64,000 bases of DNA, taken from JBMOMT01 sp049324835 (lineage in GTDB: Bacteria; Chloroflexota; Anaerolineae; CAYNKW01). Every line of letters begins with the position of its first letter. The first letter of the stretch is position 1. Below are positions 17,334-25,637 of the stretch, piece by piece. A program made the position numbers and the translations under genes. Under the pieces are notes generated by a model. That model had not been told where the DNA came from. It saw nothing but the letters and a program-made list of their open reading frames with translations, and searched no databases. The stretch spans positions 226,758-290,757 of the forward strand of contig JBMOMT010000043.1 in the NCBI GenBank assembly GCA_049324835.1, written 5' to 3'.

Positions 17334-18127
17334 CTGAACAAGCCTTACTCGACAGTCTGAGACAGGCAGTGAGCGCCGCTCTCTCCGACCTCGACGGCGT
17401 GCTGGCGCTGCGGGCCGATCACGGCGGCGCCGCGCCGCACCTGTTCAAAGCGGGCGACGATTTGAGCCTTCTGGTGACAGAGCCGCGCTATCCCATGAGC
17501 ATGATTCTGGATACCCTGGGTGATGCCTGGCCCGAGGCCCGGCTGGGCGTGGTGGGCCGCGGCTGCGACGAGCGCGCTTTTGTGGAACTGGTCAAGCGTC
17601 ACCAGATCAAAGCCGACCGTGTGACATTCATCGGCCTGGCCTGCTCCGCCGAGCAGGCCATCGAGTGCCGCTGCGCCAGGCCCTACCCCCAGGCGCTGGC
17701 TGCCGGGGAAAAAGTCGATGGTGTGACCGAGGACCCCCGCCTGGCCGAGCTGGACGGCAAGAGTTTCGAGGAGCGGTTCGCCTACTGGAGCCAGCAGTAC
17801 GAGAAATGCCTCAAATGCTACGGCTGCCGCAATTTTTGCCCGGTCTGCTACTGCCCCGTCTGCGCCCTGGAAAGCGAGTTATGGGTCGAGCCGGGCGTCA
17901 TGGCCCCGCCGTTTCCCTCTTATCACATGATCAAGGCCATGCACATGGTGGGCCGCTGCATCGCCTGCCGCGAGTGCGAAAACGCCTGCCCGGCCGACAT
18001 CCCACTGACGACGATTTACGCCGCCCTGCACCGCGACACAGAAGCCCTGTTTGGTTACGTCGCCGGGCGGAACGTGGATGAGAAACCGCCGTTACTGCTC
18101 TCCTTGCGCGGCACGCTGGAGGATTAG
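17330..18127 (+). CDS. Iron-sulfur subunit linking FdhA to the Hdr complex (FdhB-like)
   Basis: 265 residues. The N-terminal part resembles the F420-hydrogenase/FdhB beta-subunit region. A Cys-rich region follows (CLKCYGCRNFCPVCYCPVC), then a second cluster motif (CIACRECENACP). It lies between mvhD and fdhA with a 4-base overlap and a 9-base gap, so it most likely carries electrons from FdhA to MvhD. ATG 17330 is chosen because it overlaps the mvhD stop. Whether it also binds a flavin is not clear from the sequence. Confidence 0.78.
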   Translation: MTEQALLDSLRQAVSAALSDLDGVLALRADHGGAAPHLFKAGDDLSLLVTEPRYPMSMILDTLGDAWPEARLGVVGRGCDERAFVELVKRHQIKADRVTFIGLACSAEQAIECRCARPYPQALAAGEKVDGVTEDPRLAELDGKSFEERFAYWSQQYEKCLKCYGCRNFCPVCYCPVCALESELWVEPGVMAPPFPSYHMIKAMHMVGRCIACRECENACPADIPLTTIYAALHRDTEALFGYVAGRNVDEKPPLLLSLRGTLED

Positions 18128-18136
18128 GAGCGAGGA

Positions 18137-20209
18137 ATGGACTATAAGAACGTACTCACCGTTTGCCCTTACTGCGGCACCGGCTGCCAGTTCTACTTGC
18201 AGGTGCTCGATGGCCGCGTGATCGGCGTGCTGCCGGCCAAGCAGCACATCATCAGCGAGGGCGCGCTGTGCATCAAGGGCTGGAACGCCGCCGCCTTTGT
18301 CCACCACGAGGATCGCATCACCCAGCCGCTGGTGCGCCGGAACGGCGGCTTTGAGCCCATCTCCTGGGACGCGGCCTTTGACCTGCTGGCCGACAAACTG
18401 GCCGAGACGGTGCAGGCTCACGGTCCCGACGCGATTGGCTTTCTGGCCTCGGCCAAGTGCACCAACGAAGAGAATTACCTGCTACAAAAGCTGGCTCGGG
18501 GACTCGTTGGCACCAATAACGTCGATCACTGCGCCCGCCTTTGACACAGCCCCACGGTGACCGGTCTGGTCGCCACATTCGGCAGCGGGGCCATGACCAA
18601 CTCGGTGCCCGAGCTGGAAAACGCCGATTGCATCCTCATCACCGGCTCCAACACCACCGAGGGCCATCCACTCATCGCCACGCGCATCTTTCGCGCCGTG
18701 GAAAAAGGGGCCAGGCTGATCGTCGTCGATCCACGCCGCATCCAGATCGCCAAAAAGGCGACCATCCACCTGCGCCAGAAACCCGGCTCCGACGTGGCCT
18801 GGATCAACGGCCTGATGCACGTCATCATCGCCGAGGGGCTGGCCAACGAGGCGTTCGTGAGCGAGCGCACCGAAGGCTACGATGAGCTCAAGGCGCTGGT
18901 GGCCGAGTACACGCCGGAAAAAGTGGAAGCGATCAGCGGCATCCCGGCCGAGCACCTGCGCCAGGCGGCGCGCCTCTATGCCCAGGCCGAGCGCGGCTCT
19001 ATCGTCTATGCCATGGGCATCACCCAGCACACCACCGGCCACGACAACGTGCGTTGCCTGGCCAACCTGGCCATGCTCACCGGCCACGTGGGCCGCGAGA
19101 GCACCGGCGTCAACCCGCTGCGCGGCCAGAACAACGTGCAGGGCGCCTGCGATCTGGGCGGTCTGCCCAACGTCTACACCGGCTATCAACGCGTCACGGA
19201 CCCGGCGGTGCAGAGTAAATTCCGGGAGGCGTGGGGCCACGCCCCCGGCCTGGAGGTGGGCCTGACCATCCCAGAGATGAGCGAGGCCGCGCTGGAAGGC
19301 TCGCTCAAAGCCATGTACATCTTGGCCGAGAACCCCATGCTTTCCGATCCCGACGTGAAGCACCTGGAAAAATCGTTGAAGCAGCTCGACTTTTTGGTGG
19401 TGCAGGACATTTTCATGACCGAGACGGCCCAACTGGCCCATCTGGTGCTGCCAGGGACTTCATTCGCCGAAAAAGAGGGCACTTTTACCAACACCGATCG
19501 CCGCGTGCAGCGGGTGCGGGAGGCCATCCCACCCATTGGCCAGGCCAAAGCCGATTGGCTGATCATCTGCGAGGTGGCCAAACGGGTGGCGGCGCGGCTG
19601 GGCCGGGAGGCCAACGGCGCGCCCTATGCCGGCTGGGATTATACCAGTCTGGACGAGATGATGGCCGAGATCGCTGCCGTCACGCCCATCTATGGCGGCG
19701 TCACCTACGAGCGCCTCGAAGAACTCGGATCGCTGCAGTGGCCCGTGCCCACGACGGATCACCCCGGCACGCCCTACCTGCACCAGGGCAAATTCTCCCG
19801 CGGCTTGGGCAAATTCAATCCAGTGGAGTGGAAACCACCCGCCGAAGAAGCCGATCCTGAATACCCCTTTACCCTGACCACAGGCCGCATCATGTTTCAC
19901 TATCACACCGGCACCATGACTCGCCGCTCGGTCAAGCTCCACGGTGAGGTGCCGGAGGCCTACGCCGAGATCAACCCCGTCGACGCGGCACAGCTCGAGA
20001 TCGCCCCGGGTGAAACGATGCGGCTGGTCAGCCGCCGCGGCGAGATCGAGCTGAAAGCGCGCCTCACCCCTCGCGTGCCGGAAAAGGTGGTCTTTGTGCC
20101 CTTTCATTTCACCGAGGCGCGGGCCAATGTGCTCACGCAGATGGCCCTGGACCCGGTGGCCAAGATTCCAGAGTACAAGGTGAGCGCCATCCGGGTGGAA
20201 AAAATCTAA
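18137..20209 (+). CDS. fdhA: Formate dehydrogenase catalytic subunit, selenoprotein (Sec136)
   Basis: Read through TGA 18542-18544, the product is 690 residues, normal for a molybdenum or tungsten bis-MGD formate dehydrogenase. The N terminus has the 4Fe-4S motif CPYCGTGC with a later Cys in LCIKGW. The TGA stands in the classic context DHCARL-U-HSPTV, where Sec is the metal ligand. A 7-bp SECIS-like stem with loop GGTCT starts 11 bases after it, the spacing known from E. coli fdhF. The C-terminal molydopterin dinucleotide-binding domain is present (about 575-685). The enzyme interconverts formate and CO2. Last gene of the operon; a strong terminator follows. Confidence 0.96.
18556..18574 (+). 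promoter_or_regulatory. Bacterial SECIS-like hairpin of fdhA
   Basis: GGTGACC (18556-18562) pairs with GGTCGCC (18568-18574), including one T-G pair, around loop GGTCT. The stem begins 11 bases after the Sec codon. Loop identity (GGTC) is shared with the hdrA element. Confidence 0.9.
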
Positions 20210-20225
20210 CGAACAAGCTGTTGCC

Positions 20226-20262
20226 AAACAACCCCGGCGAAAGACCGCCGGGGTTGTTTTTT
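20226..20262 (+). terminator. Intrinsic terminator of the hdr-fdh operon
   Basis: A 14-bp stem (20226-20239 with 20246-20259), a 6-base loop, and a run of T at the 3' side. Confidence 0.95.
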
Positions 20263-20277
20263 GGGAAGATTGTCCTA

Positions 20278-20306
20278 TTTACAAATCGCCGTTCCAATGA
20301 TATAGT
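20278..20306 (+). promoter_or_regulatory. Promoter of the 37-residue membrane peptide gene
   Basis: TTTACA (20278-20283), 17-base spacer, TATAGT (20301-20306); five of six matches in each box. Confidence 0.7.
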
Positions 20307-20343
20307 AAGATCAGCTTTTATTCGAAGGAGGAACAGGAAACAG

Positions 20344-20457
20344 ATGATTGGCAATTTGCTCGTTCTACTGCTCCTGGTTGGCGTGTTCCTCAACATGATC
20401 ATGGCGCATCGGCAGGTTGTGCCGGTGCCCATCAAAAAGAGAGATAGGGGCCACTGA
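20344..20457 (+). CDS. Small single-pass membrane peptide (37 aa)
   Basis: A short gene with an N-terminal hydrophobic helix (about residues 2-20, rich in Leu and Val) and a basic tail ending KKRDRGH. AGGA is six bases before the ATG and a stronger AAGGAGG is further up. It has its own promoter and terminator, which makes it more credible than a chance frame. I do not recognise a family. It lies between the selenoprotein operon and tRNA-Sec. Confidence 0.6.
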   Translation: MIGNLLVLLLLVGVFLNMIMAHRQVVPVPIKKRDRGH

Positions 20458-20492
20458 GCCCTGACTCTAGAGTCCCTTCCCATCCCCCCACA

Positions 20493-20529
20493 TAGACTCC
20501 CCCCATTGACGGGGGGAGTTCTATTTTAT
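20493..20529 (+). terminator. Intrinsic terminator after the small membrane gene
   Basis: ACTCCCCCC (20496-20504) pairs with GGGGGGAGT (20511-20519) around a 6-base loop. Flanking TAG and CTA extend the stem, and TTTTA follows. Confidence 0.8.
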
Positions 20530-20569
20530 GACAAAAGGTGACTGTTGCACGCTCCAGTCACCTTTTGTC
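20530..20569. repeat. Perfect 14-bp inverted repeat downstream of tRNA-Sec
   Basis: GACAAAAGGTGACT (20530-20543) and its exact reverse complement (20556-20569) flank a 12-base spacer. It starts nine bases after the 3' end of tRNA-Sec. The 3' arm contains TTTT, so it may terminate or shape the end of the tRNA-Sec transcript. Confidence 0.8.
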
Positions 20570-20577
20570 GATCCAGA

Positions 20578-20674
20578 CGGGAGCGGATGGGAGTCGAACC
20601 CACCAGGGCCTGCTCTGCGCAACCCCTCAGACGGTTTTGAAGACCGCGGAGCCCACCAGGACTCAACCGCCCCC
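20578..20674 (-). tRNA. selC: tRNA-Sec (selenocysteine, anticodon UCA)
   Basis: The 97-base gene folds as a bacterial tRNA-Sec. It has an 8-bp acceptor stem (20667-20674 with 20579-20586, one G-T pair), a 6-bp D stem (GAGTCC with GGGCTC), an anticodon loop CTTCAAA with anticodon TCA, a long variable arm and a 5-bp T stem (8+5 architecture). The discriminator is G and CCA is not encoded. It lies 369 bp downstream of fdhA, on the opposite strand, with its own promoter. Confidence 0.96.
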
Positions 20675-20686
20675 TCGGTGCGCCAG

Positions 20687-20715
20687 ATGATATAATGAAA
20701 CGGCTTTTTAGTCAA
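20687..20715 (-). promoter_or_regulatory. Promoter of tRNA-Sec
   Basis: Minus-strand TTGACT (20710-20715), 17-base spacer, TATCAT (20687-20692). Transcription would start a few bases before the mature tRNA 5' end. Confidence 0.83.
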
Positions 20716-20718
20716 ATC

Positions 20719-20747
20719 TTGACACTTTTTCTGCCCTGTGATATACT
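20719..20747 (+). promoter_or_regulatory. Promoter of the B12 riboswitch and uptake operon
   Basis: TTGACA (20719-20724), 17-base spacer, TATACT (20742-20747). Its -35 box begins three bases from the -35 box of the divergent tRNA-Sec promoter. Confidence 0.88.
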
Positions 20748-20765
20748 TGGGGCAATTGAATACCC

Positions 20766-20886
<121 letters not shown>

Positions 20887-20940
20887 AGCTCTGAGTACCT
20901 TCGAGGAAAGGGGGGAGAGCATGGTTCGAGGACCGTGACC

Positions 20941-20969
20941 CCCTTGTCGATTGTGACAAGGGATTTTTT
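20941..20969 (+). terminator. Riboswitch expression-platform terminator
   Basis: CCCTTGTC pairs with GACAAGGG around a 6-base loop and six T follow. The 5' arm with the two C before it (CCCCCTT, 20939-20945) can instead pair with AAGGGGG at 20908-20914. That gives a mutually exclusive antiterminator, so B12 probably acts by transcription attenuation. Confidence 0.9.
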
Positions 20970-20984
20970 GTAAAAGCCTGATCC

Positions 20985-21016
20985 CCCTGACTCTGCCGAA
21001 TGGGTCAGGGTTTTTT
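20985..21016 (+). terminator. Second, tandem terminator before the B12 operon
   Basis: CCCTGACTC (20985-20993) pairs with GGGTCAGGG (21002-21010), one T-G pair, 8-base loop, then six T. It lies 16 bases after the first terminator and 24 bases before the first start codon. Confidence 0.88.
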
Positions 21017-21040
21017 GTTGATGCCACAGAGGACAAGAAC

Positions 21041-22126
21041 ATGCAAAAGAAAATACGATTTGTGCTGGTAGCGTTGCTCCTGGCAGGATTGTTACTCGCG
21101 GCGCTGCCCGCGCTGGCCGGCGCGCCAGAGGCCCTGGAGTGGCTACGCAGCCAGCAGAACGATGACGGCGGCTTTGGCAATCCCGCATTTGGCAGCCCCG
21201 ATAGCACGGTGGGCAACACCGCCGATGCCGTGCAAGCCATCGTGGCCGCTGGCGAGGATCCGAACACCTGGGCAAAGGATGGCAACACACCTCTCACGTT
21301 CCTGGCTGCCAGCGTTTCTGGCATCACTACCGCAGGTGACATGGCCAGGGTGATCCTGGCGGCGGTGGCGGCTGGCGAAAACCCACGCGATTTTGGCGGC
21401 CTGGACCTGGTGGCCTCTCTGGAAGGCATGCCCGGTGACGATGGCCAATTTGGCGGCGAGCTGGATTCCCTCTTTGGTCAATGTCTATCCATCCTGGCCC
21501 TCAAAAGCGTGAGCCGACCCATACCCGACGCCGCGGTAAAAGTGCTCAAGGAGGCGCAGAGTGAGGCAGGTATCTGGGCCTGGAACTATTCCATCGCCGA
21601 GGGTGAAGGCGACAACAACTCGACGGCCATGGCGGTGATGGCGTTGATCGCGGCCGGTGAACCCACCGATGGCCAGGCCGTTCAGAAGGCCATCGCTCAC
21701 TTTGAGGGGCAGCAGAACGACGACGGCGGTTTCCCTTACATCGACCCCTCGCCCTACGGCACCGATTCGGATGCCAACTCGACGGCGGTGGTCTTGCAAG
21801 CGCTCATCGCTGCCGGCCAAGACCCCGCCACCTGGGTTAAAGGTGAGGCCAATACTCCCTTCACAGCACTGGCCGCCTTTCAAAACGACGATGGCTCTTT
21901 CGCCTGGCAGTTGGCCTTTCCTGATCCGAACTTTTTGGCCACCGTGCAAGCCATACCGGCGCTGATCGGCAAGCCCTACCCTATTGTAGTCACAACCGTG
22001 GCTGAGGCGACGGTAATGCCAGATACCCTGCCGGAAACCGGCGGGATTCTGATACAGGCTGGTGGACTGGTCCTGGCTGGACTGGTCCTGGCAGGCAGCG
22101 GCGTGTTGTTACGTCACCGCCGCTAG
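21041..22126 (+). CDS. Exported terpenoid-cyclase-fold repeat protein with LPETG anchor; probable B12-binding protein
   Basis: 361 residues. A signal peptide (to about residue 26) is followed by prenyltransferase/squalene-oxidase-like alpha-alpha repeats, marked by QQNDDGGFG, QQNDDGGFP and FQNDDGSFAW. This is the fold of the N-terminal domain of intrinsic factor and transcobalamin. The C terminus is a canonical sortase tail: LPETG (330-334), a hydrophobic helix and RHRR. As first gene after the B12 riboswitch and ahead of an ECF transporter, it probably captures corrinoids at the cell surface. A general surface role is the alternative. GAGGA precedes the ATG by about eight bases. Confidence 0.82.
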   Translation: MQKKIRFVLVALLLAGLLLAALPALAGAPEALEWLRSQQNDDGGFGNPAFGSPDSTVGNTADAVQAIVAAGEDPNTWAKDGNTPLTFLAASVSGITTAGDMARVILAAVAAGENPRDFGGLDLVASLEGMPGDDGQFGGELDSLFGQCLSILALKSVSRPIPDAAVKVLKEAQSEAGIWAWNYSIAEGEGDNNSTAMAVMALIAAGEPTDGQAVQKAIAHFEGQQNDDGGFPYIDPSPYGTDSDANSTAVVLQALIAAGQDPATWVKGEANTPFTALAAFQNDDGSFAWQLAFPDPNFLATVQAIPALIGKPYPIVVTTVAEATVMPDTLPETGGILIQAGGLVLAGLVLAGSGVLLRHRR

Positions 22127-22137
22127 CTGTCTCCTTG

Positions 22138-22169
22138 GGGCAGGACGGGCCTGGCATCCCGTCCTGCCC
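22138..22169 (+). repeat. Strong 12-bp hairpin between the two B12-capture genes
   Basis: GGGCAGGACGGG (22138-22149) pairs perfectly with CCCGTCCTGCCC (22158-22169). No T-run follows, so it is more likely an mRNA-stabilising or processing hairpin than a terminator. Confidence 0.75.
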
Positions 22170-22234
22170 GCCTGAGGCGAACGGGTTGCAAAACAATCTC
22201 GATCTCATCCAGGTCTAAACAGGAGACTGAACCG

Positions 22235-22993
22235 ATGCGACACAATCTTGTTTGGATAGCGTTGACCATTTTGATTCTCCTTCCAGTCACAACGCTGGCC
22301 CAGACACCCAACCGCGCCGGATTGGTGGTCCAGTTTCCAGACGGACAGGTTCAGACCGCCTGCGTGGAATTCCAGGAAGACCGGATCACCGGTCTGGATC
22401 TGTTGAATCGATCCGGTCTGGTGGTGAACGTCGATTTTGGCAGCGGTCTGGGTGCCAGGGTGTGCAAGATCGATGAGACCGGCTGTGATGCGCCGGGCGA
22501 ACCTTGTTTTTGCCAGTGCCTGGGTGCACCCTGTTATTACTGGAACTATTGGACACTCAAAGACGGGCAGTGGAGCTATTCGCCGTTGGGCGCCAGCAGC
22601 CATCACTTGATCGACGGTGACATGGACGGCTGGGTCTGGAGCCAGGGCAAAGAGCCACCTGTACTCTGGTCGCTGGACGAAATCTGCCCCACCCAGACCG
22701 ATGCGGACGCTCTCACTTTAACGCCAGACACCTCCACGCCGCGCCCCACGTCGATACCGTCGCCGGTTTTGCCCACTGCCTGGCCCAGCGTGACGCCCCT
22801 GACCGACTCGCCTGCTCCTACGCCGGTGTCCCGAGTTTACGTGCCTCTGACATCGGGGCAGCCCCCCGAGTTGGCGGAGGGGGGTGAAAACGAGCCGAGA
22901 TCCTCACCGGAGCGGTATGTTGGGTTTGTCGGCGTGGCGACTGTGTTGAGTCTTGTCGCTCTCATCGTCTGGCGAAGACAAAAAGGAGTGTGA
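22235..22993 (+). CDS. Exported DUF4430-like (transcobalamin C-domain-like) protein with membrane anchor
   Basis: 252 residues. A signal peptide ends near residue 24 (TLAQT). A small beta domain follows whose signature (YYWNYWTLKDGQWSYSPLGA, then DGDMDGWVW) matches the DUF4430 family, related to the C-terminal beta domain of intrinsic factor and transcobalamin. A Thr/Pro stalk and a C-terminal helix with RRQKGV anchor it in the membrane. Several Cys (CFCQCLGAPC) may form disulfides. With the preceding gene it would supply, as two proteins, both domains of an intrinsic-factor-like B12 binder. The stop overlaps the EcfT start. Confidence 0.8.
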   Translation: MRHNLVWIALTILILLPVTTLAQTPNRAGLVVQFPDGQVQTACVEFQEDRITGLDLLNRSGLVVNVDFGSGLGARVCKIDETGCDAPGEPCFCQCLGAPCYYWNYWTLKDGQWSYSPLGASSHHLIDGDMDGWVWSQGKEPPVLWSLDEICPTQTDADALTLTPDTSTPRPTSIPSPVLPTAWPSVTPLTDSPAPTPVSRVYVPLTSGQPPELAEGGENEPRSSPERYVGFVGVATVLSLVALIVWRRQKGV

Positions 22994-24039
22994 GGGTGTT
23001 CCACACCGTCGCCTGGCTGTTGTGGCTGGTGGCATCGGCCACCATCCCGTTGATCACTCAGCACCCGTTGTATCTGGCTCTCACACTGACAGGGGTCTGG
23101 CTGGTCTACCAGACGGTGCGTCGATGCTCGCCCGAGGCGGCTGTGTGGGGCTCACTCGTCAAGCTGGCGCTGTTCGTGTGGCTCTTTACGGTGCCATTCA
23201 ACGCCCTGGCGGTGCACGTCGGGCAGATGGTGCTCTTTCGGCTGCCCACCGATTGGCCTATCGTTGGCGGGGCCATCACATTGGAGGCAATCGTCTATGG
23301 CCTGCTCAACGGTCTCAAGCTCATCACCTTGCTGCTGGTCTTTGCTGTCTTTAACACCGGCGTGGATCATTATCGGTTACTGCGCTTGACGCCGGCTTTT
23401 CTCTATCAGGTTGGCGTCATCACTTCCATTGCCGTAACGTTTGTGCCGCAGATGATAGCTGCCGGGCAAGAAATCCGCGAGGCGCAGACGATCCGGGGCC
23501 ATCGTTTTCGTGGCCTGCGCGATCTGTTGCCCCTCTTTGTGCCGCTGCTCACCGGCGGGCTGGAACGAGCCATGGGCCTGGCCGAAAGTATGGAATCGCG
23601 TGGTTTTGGTGGCAACGTGCGCGCGGTTTCTAGCCAGGAGGAACTATTGATAAAGCTGGGCACGCTCCTGGCTTTGCTGTTGGCGCTAGGCGGGGTTTTC
23701 TGGTACGGTTATTTTGCTCCAAACCGTACACCCGGCGCGGCGCTGATGGGCATCGGCGCCGTGTTGTTGATAGCGATCTTTTGGCGATTGAGCCGGCGCG
23801 TGGCCCGCACCAGGTATCGCCGCGGTGTATGGCGGTGGCGCGATACGGCCCTGGCACTCAGCAGCCTGGCACTGGGTGCAGGGCTGCTGGCGACCCGGCT
23901 CGCAGGCGGGAATCTGTTGAGTTATTCACCCTATCCACCCCACCCACTGTTGCCCAGTTTTAACACCGTCGTTGGTTTGTTGATGCTTCTGGTGGCTGCG
24001 CCGGCGTTGCTCTGGGAGCCACAGAAAAGTGCACCATGA
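22990..24039 (+). CDS. ECF transporter T component (EcfT/CbiQ family)
   Basis: 349 residues with about six to eight membrane helices. The two coupling motifs that grip the ATPases are present: a TIRGHRFRG segment and an ESMESRGFGG segment about 45 residues later. The GTG at 22990 overlaps the previous stop. In group I ECF systems T and the ATPases are dedicated to a co-encoded S component, which this operon has. The C-terminal helices make it longer than typical EcfT (about 265 residues). Confidence 0.88.
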   Translation: MRVFHTVAWLLWLVASATIPLITQHPLYLALTLTGVWLVYQTVRRCSPEAAVWGSLVKLALFVWLFTVPFNALAVHVGQMVLFRLPTDWPIVGGAITLEAIVYGLLNGLKLITLLLVFAVFNTGVDHYRLLRLTPAFLYQVGVITSIAVTFVPQMIAAGQEIREAQTIRGHRFRGLRDLLPLFVPLLTGGLERAMGLAESMESRGFGGNVRAVSSQEELLIKLGTLLALLLALGGVFWYGYFAPNRTPGAALMGIGAVLLIAIFWRLSRRVARTRYRRGVWRWRDTALALSSLALGAGLLATRLAGGNLLSYSPYPPHPLLPSFNTVVGLLMLLVAAPALLWEPQKSAP

Positions 24040-25637
24040 TCGAAATACGAAATCTCACCTATCGATATCCAGATTCAACGGCGCCTGTCCTCCAAGATCT
24101 CTCGCTGAGTGTGCACGAGGGTGAATTCTTGCTGGTCATCGGCCCGTCGGGCAGCGGCAAATCTACGCTGCTGCGTTCCTTCAACGGATTGGCGCCCCAC
24201 TTTTACGGCGGAACGTTCTCCGGCGAGGTGCGCGTCTGCGGCCAGAATCCTCTGACCGTTGAGCCACGCGGCATGAGCCGCTACGTGGGCTTGGTCTTTC
24301 AGGACCCCGAATCTCAATTTGTGGTCGATGCCGTGGAAGACGAGTTAGTCTTTGCGTTGGAGAACCACGGCGTGCCGCAAACCACGATGCGCAAGCGTGT
24401 GGAAGAGGTGCTGGATCAGCTCGATATCGCACACCTCCGCAACCGGCGAGTCAGCACCCTCTCCGGCGGGGAGAAACAGCGTGTGGCCATCGCTGCCGTG
24501 CTCACGCTCCAGCCTCGGCTGTTGGTCCTTGACGAGCCGACCTCGCAACTCGATCCCCAGGCGGCCGAGGAAGTGCTTGATGCTCTGGTGCGGCTGAATC
24601 ACGATCTGGGCCTGACCATCGTGCTCTCTGAGCATCGGCTGGAACGGGTGGCCCAGTATGCCGACCGCATCCTCTACCTGCCGGGCGAAGGACAGCCGCC
24701 GCTTCTGGGCGATCCGCGCACAGTACTGAAACAGATAGAACTGACCCCACCGCTGGTGACGCTGGGCAAGGCCCTGGGCTGGGAACCGTTGCCGCTCACC
24801 ATCAAGGAGGCCCGCCGCCACGTGCGGCAGGCCCGGCCGTTGGCAGATCCTCCCCCCCCCAAATCGCCGGCGACTGCCGCCGCCAACCCTTCGATTCAAG
24901 TCTCGGACGTGTGGTACGCTTACAATGGCAGCGATGCCCTCAAAGGCGTCAGCCTGACCATCGTGCCCGGCGAGTTTGTGGCTATCATGGGCCGCAACGG
25001 GGCGGGCAAAACGACGCTGCTCAAGCAGATGGTGGGTCTGCTCAAACCCAGGCAAGGCCAGATCCGCATCATGGGGCTGGATACGCGCCAGGCCGATCAA
25101 CAAGCCATCATCGCCCATGTAGGCTATGTGCCGCAGAATCCCAGCGCTCTGCTCTTTGCCGACACGGTGCGGCAAGAGCTCGATTTCACTCGAAAGAGCC
25201 GGGGCATGGCGCCGGGCAGCTACACTCTCCTGCTGGAGACGTTGGATCTGACTACTCACGCCGATCACTACCCCCGCGATCTGAGCGTGGGCGAGCGGCA
25301 GCGAGTGGCCCTGGCGGCCATTCTGGTGGCCGATCCAGAGATCATTCTCCTCGATGAACCGACGCGCGGGTTGGATTACGGGCAAAAAGAATCGCTGGCG
25401 GCTTTTTTGCAACAGGAGAAAAAACGGGGCCGCACCGTGGTCATGGTCACTCACGATGTAGAGCTGGTGGCTGCCTGCGCCGACCGGGTCATCCTCATGG
25501 GCGATGGTCAGGTGGTGGTGGATGGCCCCACCCGCCAGGTGATGACCGATTCACTGGTATTTGCCTCGCAGGTGAACAAACTGTTTCGTGACGCCCGTTT
25601 TTTGACCGTAGAAGACGTGCTGGCCTCCGCCCCATGA
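24036..25637 (+). CDS. ECF transporter ATPase, fused A-A' (two ABC domains)
   Basis: 533 residues with two complete ABC domains. First: Walker A GPSGSGKST, signature LSGGEKQR, Walker B LLVLDEPT. Second: GRNGAGKTT, LSVGERQR, IILLDEPT. A Pro-rich linker joins them at about residue 270-285. The fusion replaces the separate EcfA and EcfA' proteins. Start and end overlap the neighbouring T and S genes by four bases, so the transporter is synthesised as a unit. Confidence 0.94.
   Translation: MIEIRNLTYRYPDSTAPVLQDLSLSVHEGEFLLVIGPSGSGKSTLLRSFNGLAPHFYGGTFSGEVRVCGQNPLTVEPRGMSRYVGLVFQDPESQFVVDAVEDELVFALENHGVPQTTMRKRVEEVLDQLDIAHLRNRRVSTLSGGEKQRVAIAAVLTLQPRLLVLDEPTSQLDPQAAEEVLDALVRLNHDLGLTIVLSEHRLERVAQYADRILYLPGEGQPPLLGDPRTVLKQIELTPPLVTLGKALGWEPLPLTIKEARRHVRQARPLADPPPPKSPATAAANPSIQVSDVWYAYNGSDALKGVSLTIVPGEFVAIMGRNGAGKTTLLKQMVGLLKPRQGQIRIMGLDTRQADQQAIIAHVGYVPQNPSALLFADTVRQELDFTRKSRGMAPGSYTLLLETLDLTTHADHYPRDLSVGERQRVALAAILVADPEIILLDEPTRGLDYGQKESLAAFLQQEKKRGRTVVMVTHDVELVAACADRVILMGDGQVVVDGPTRQVMTDSLVFASQVNKLFRDARFLTVEDVLASAP

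Noticed and set aside
18542..18544. fdhA as a truncated or frameshifted gene
   Set aside because: The TGA is at the well-known Sec site of formate dehydrogenases with a SECIS-like stem at the standard distance.
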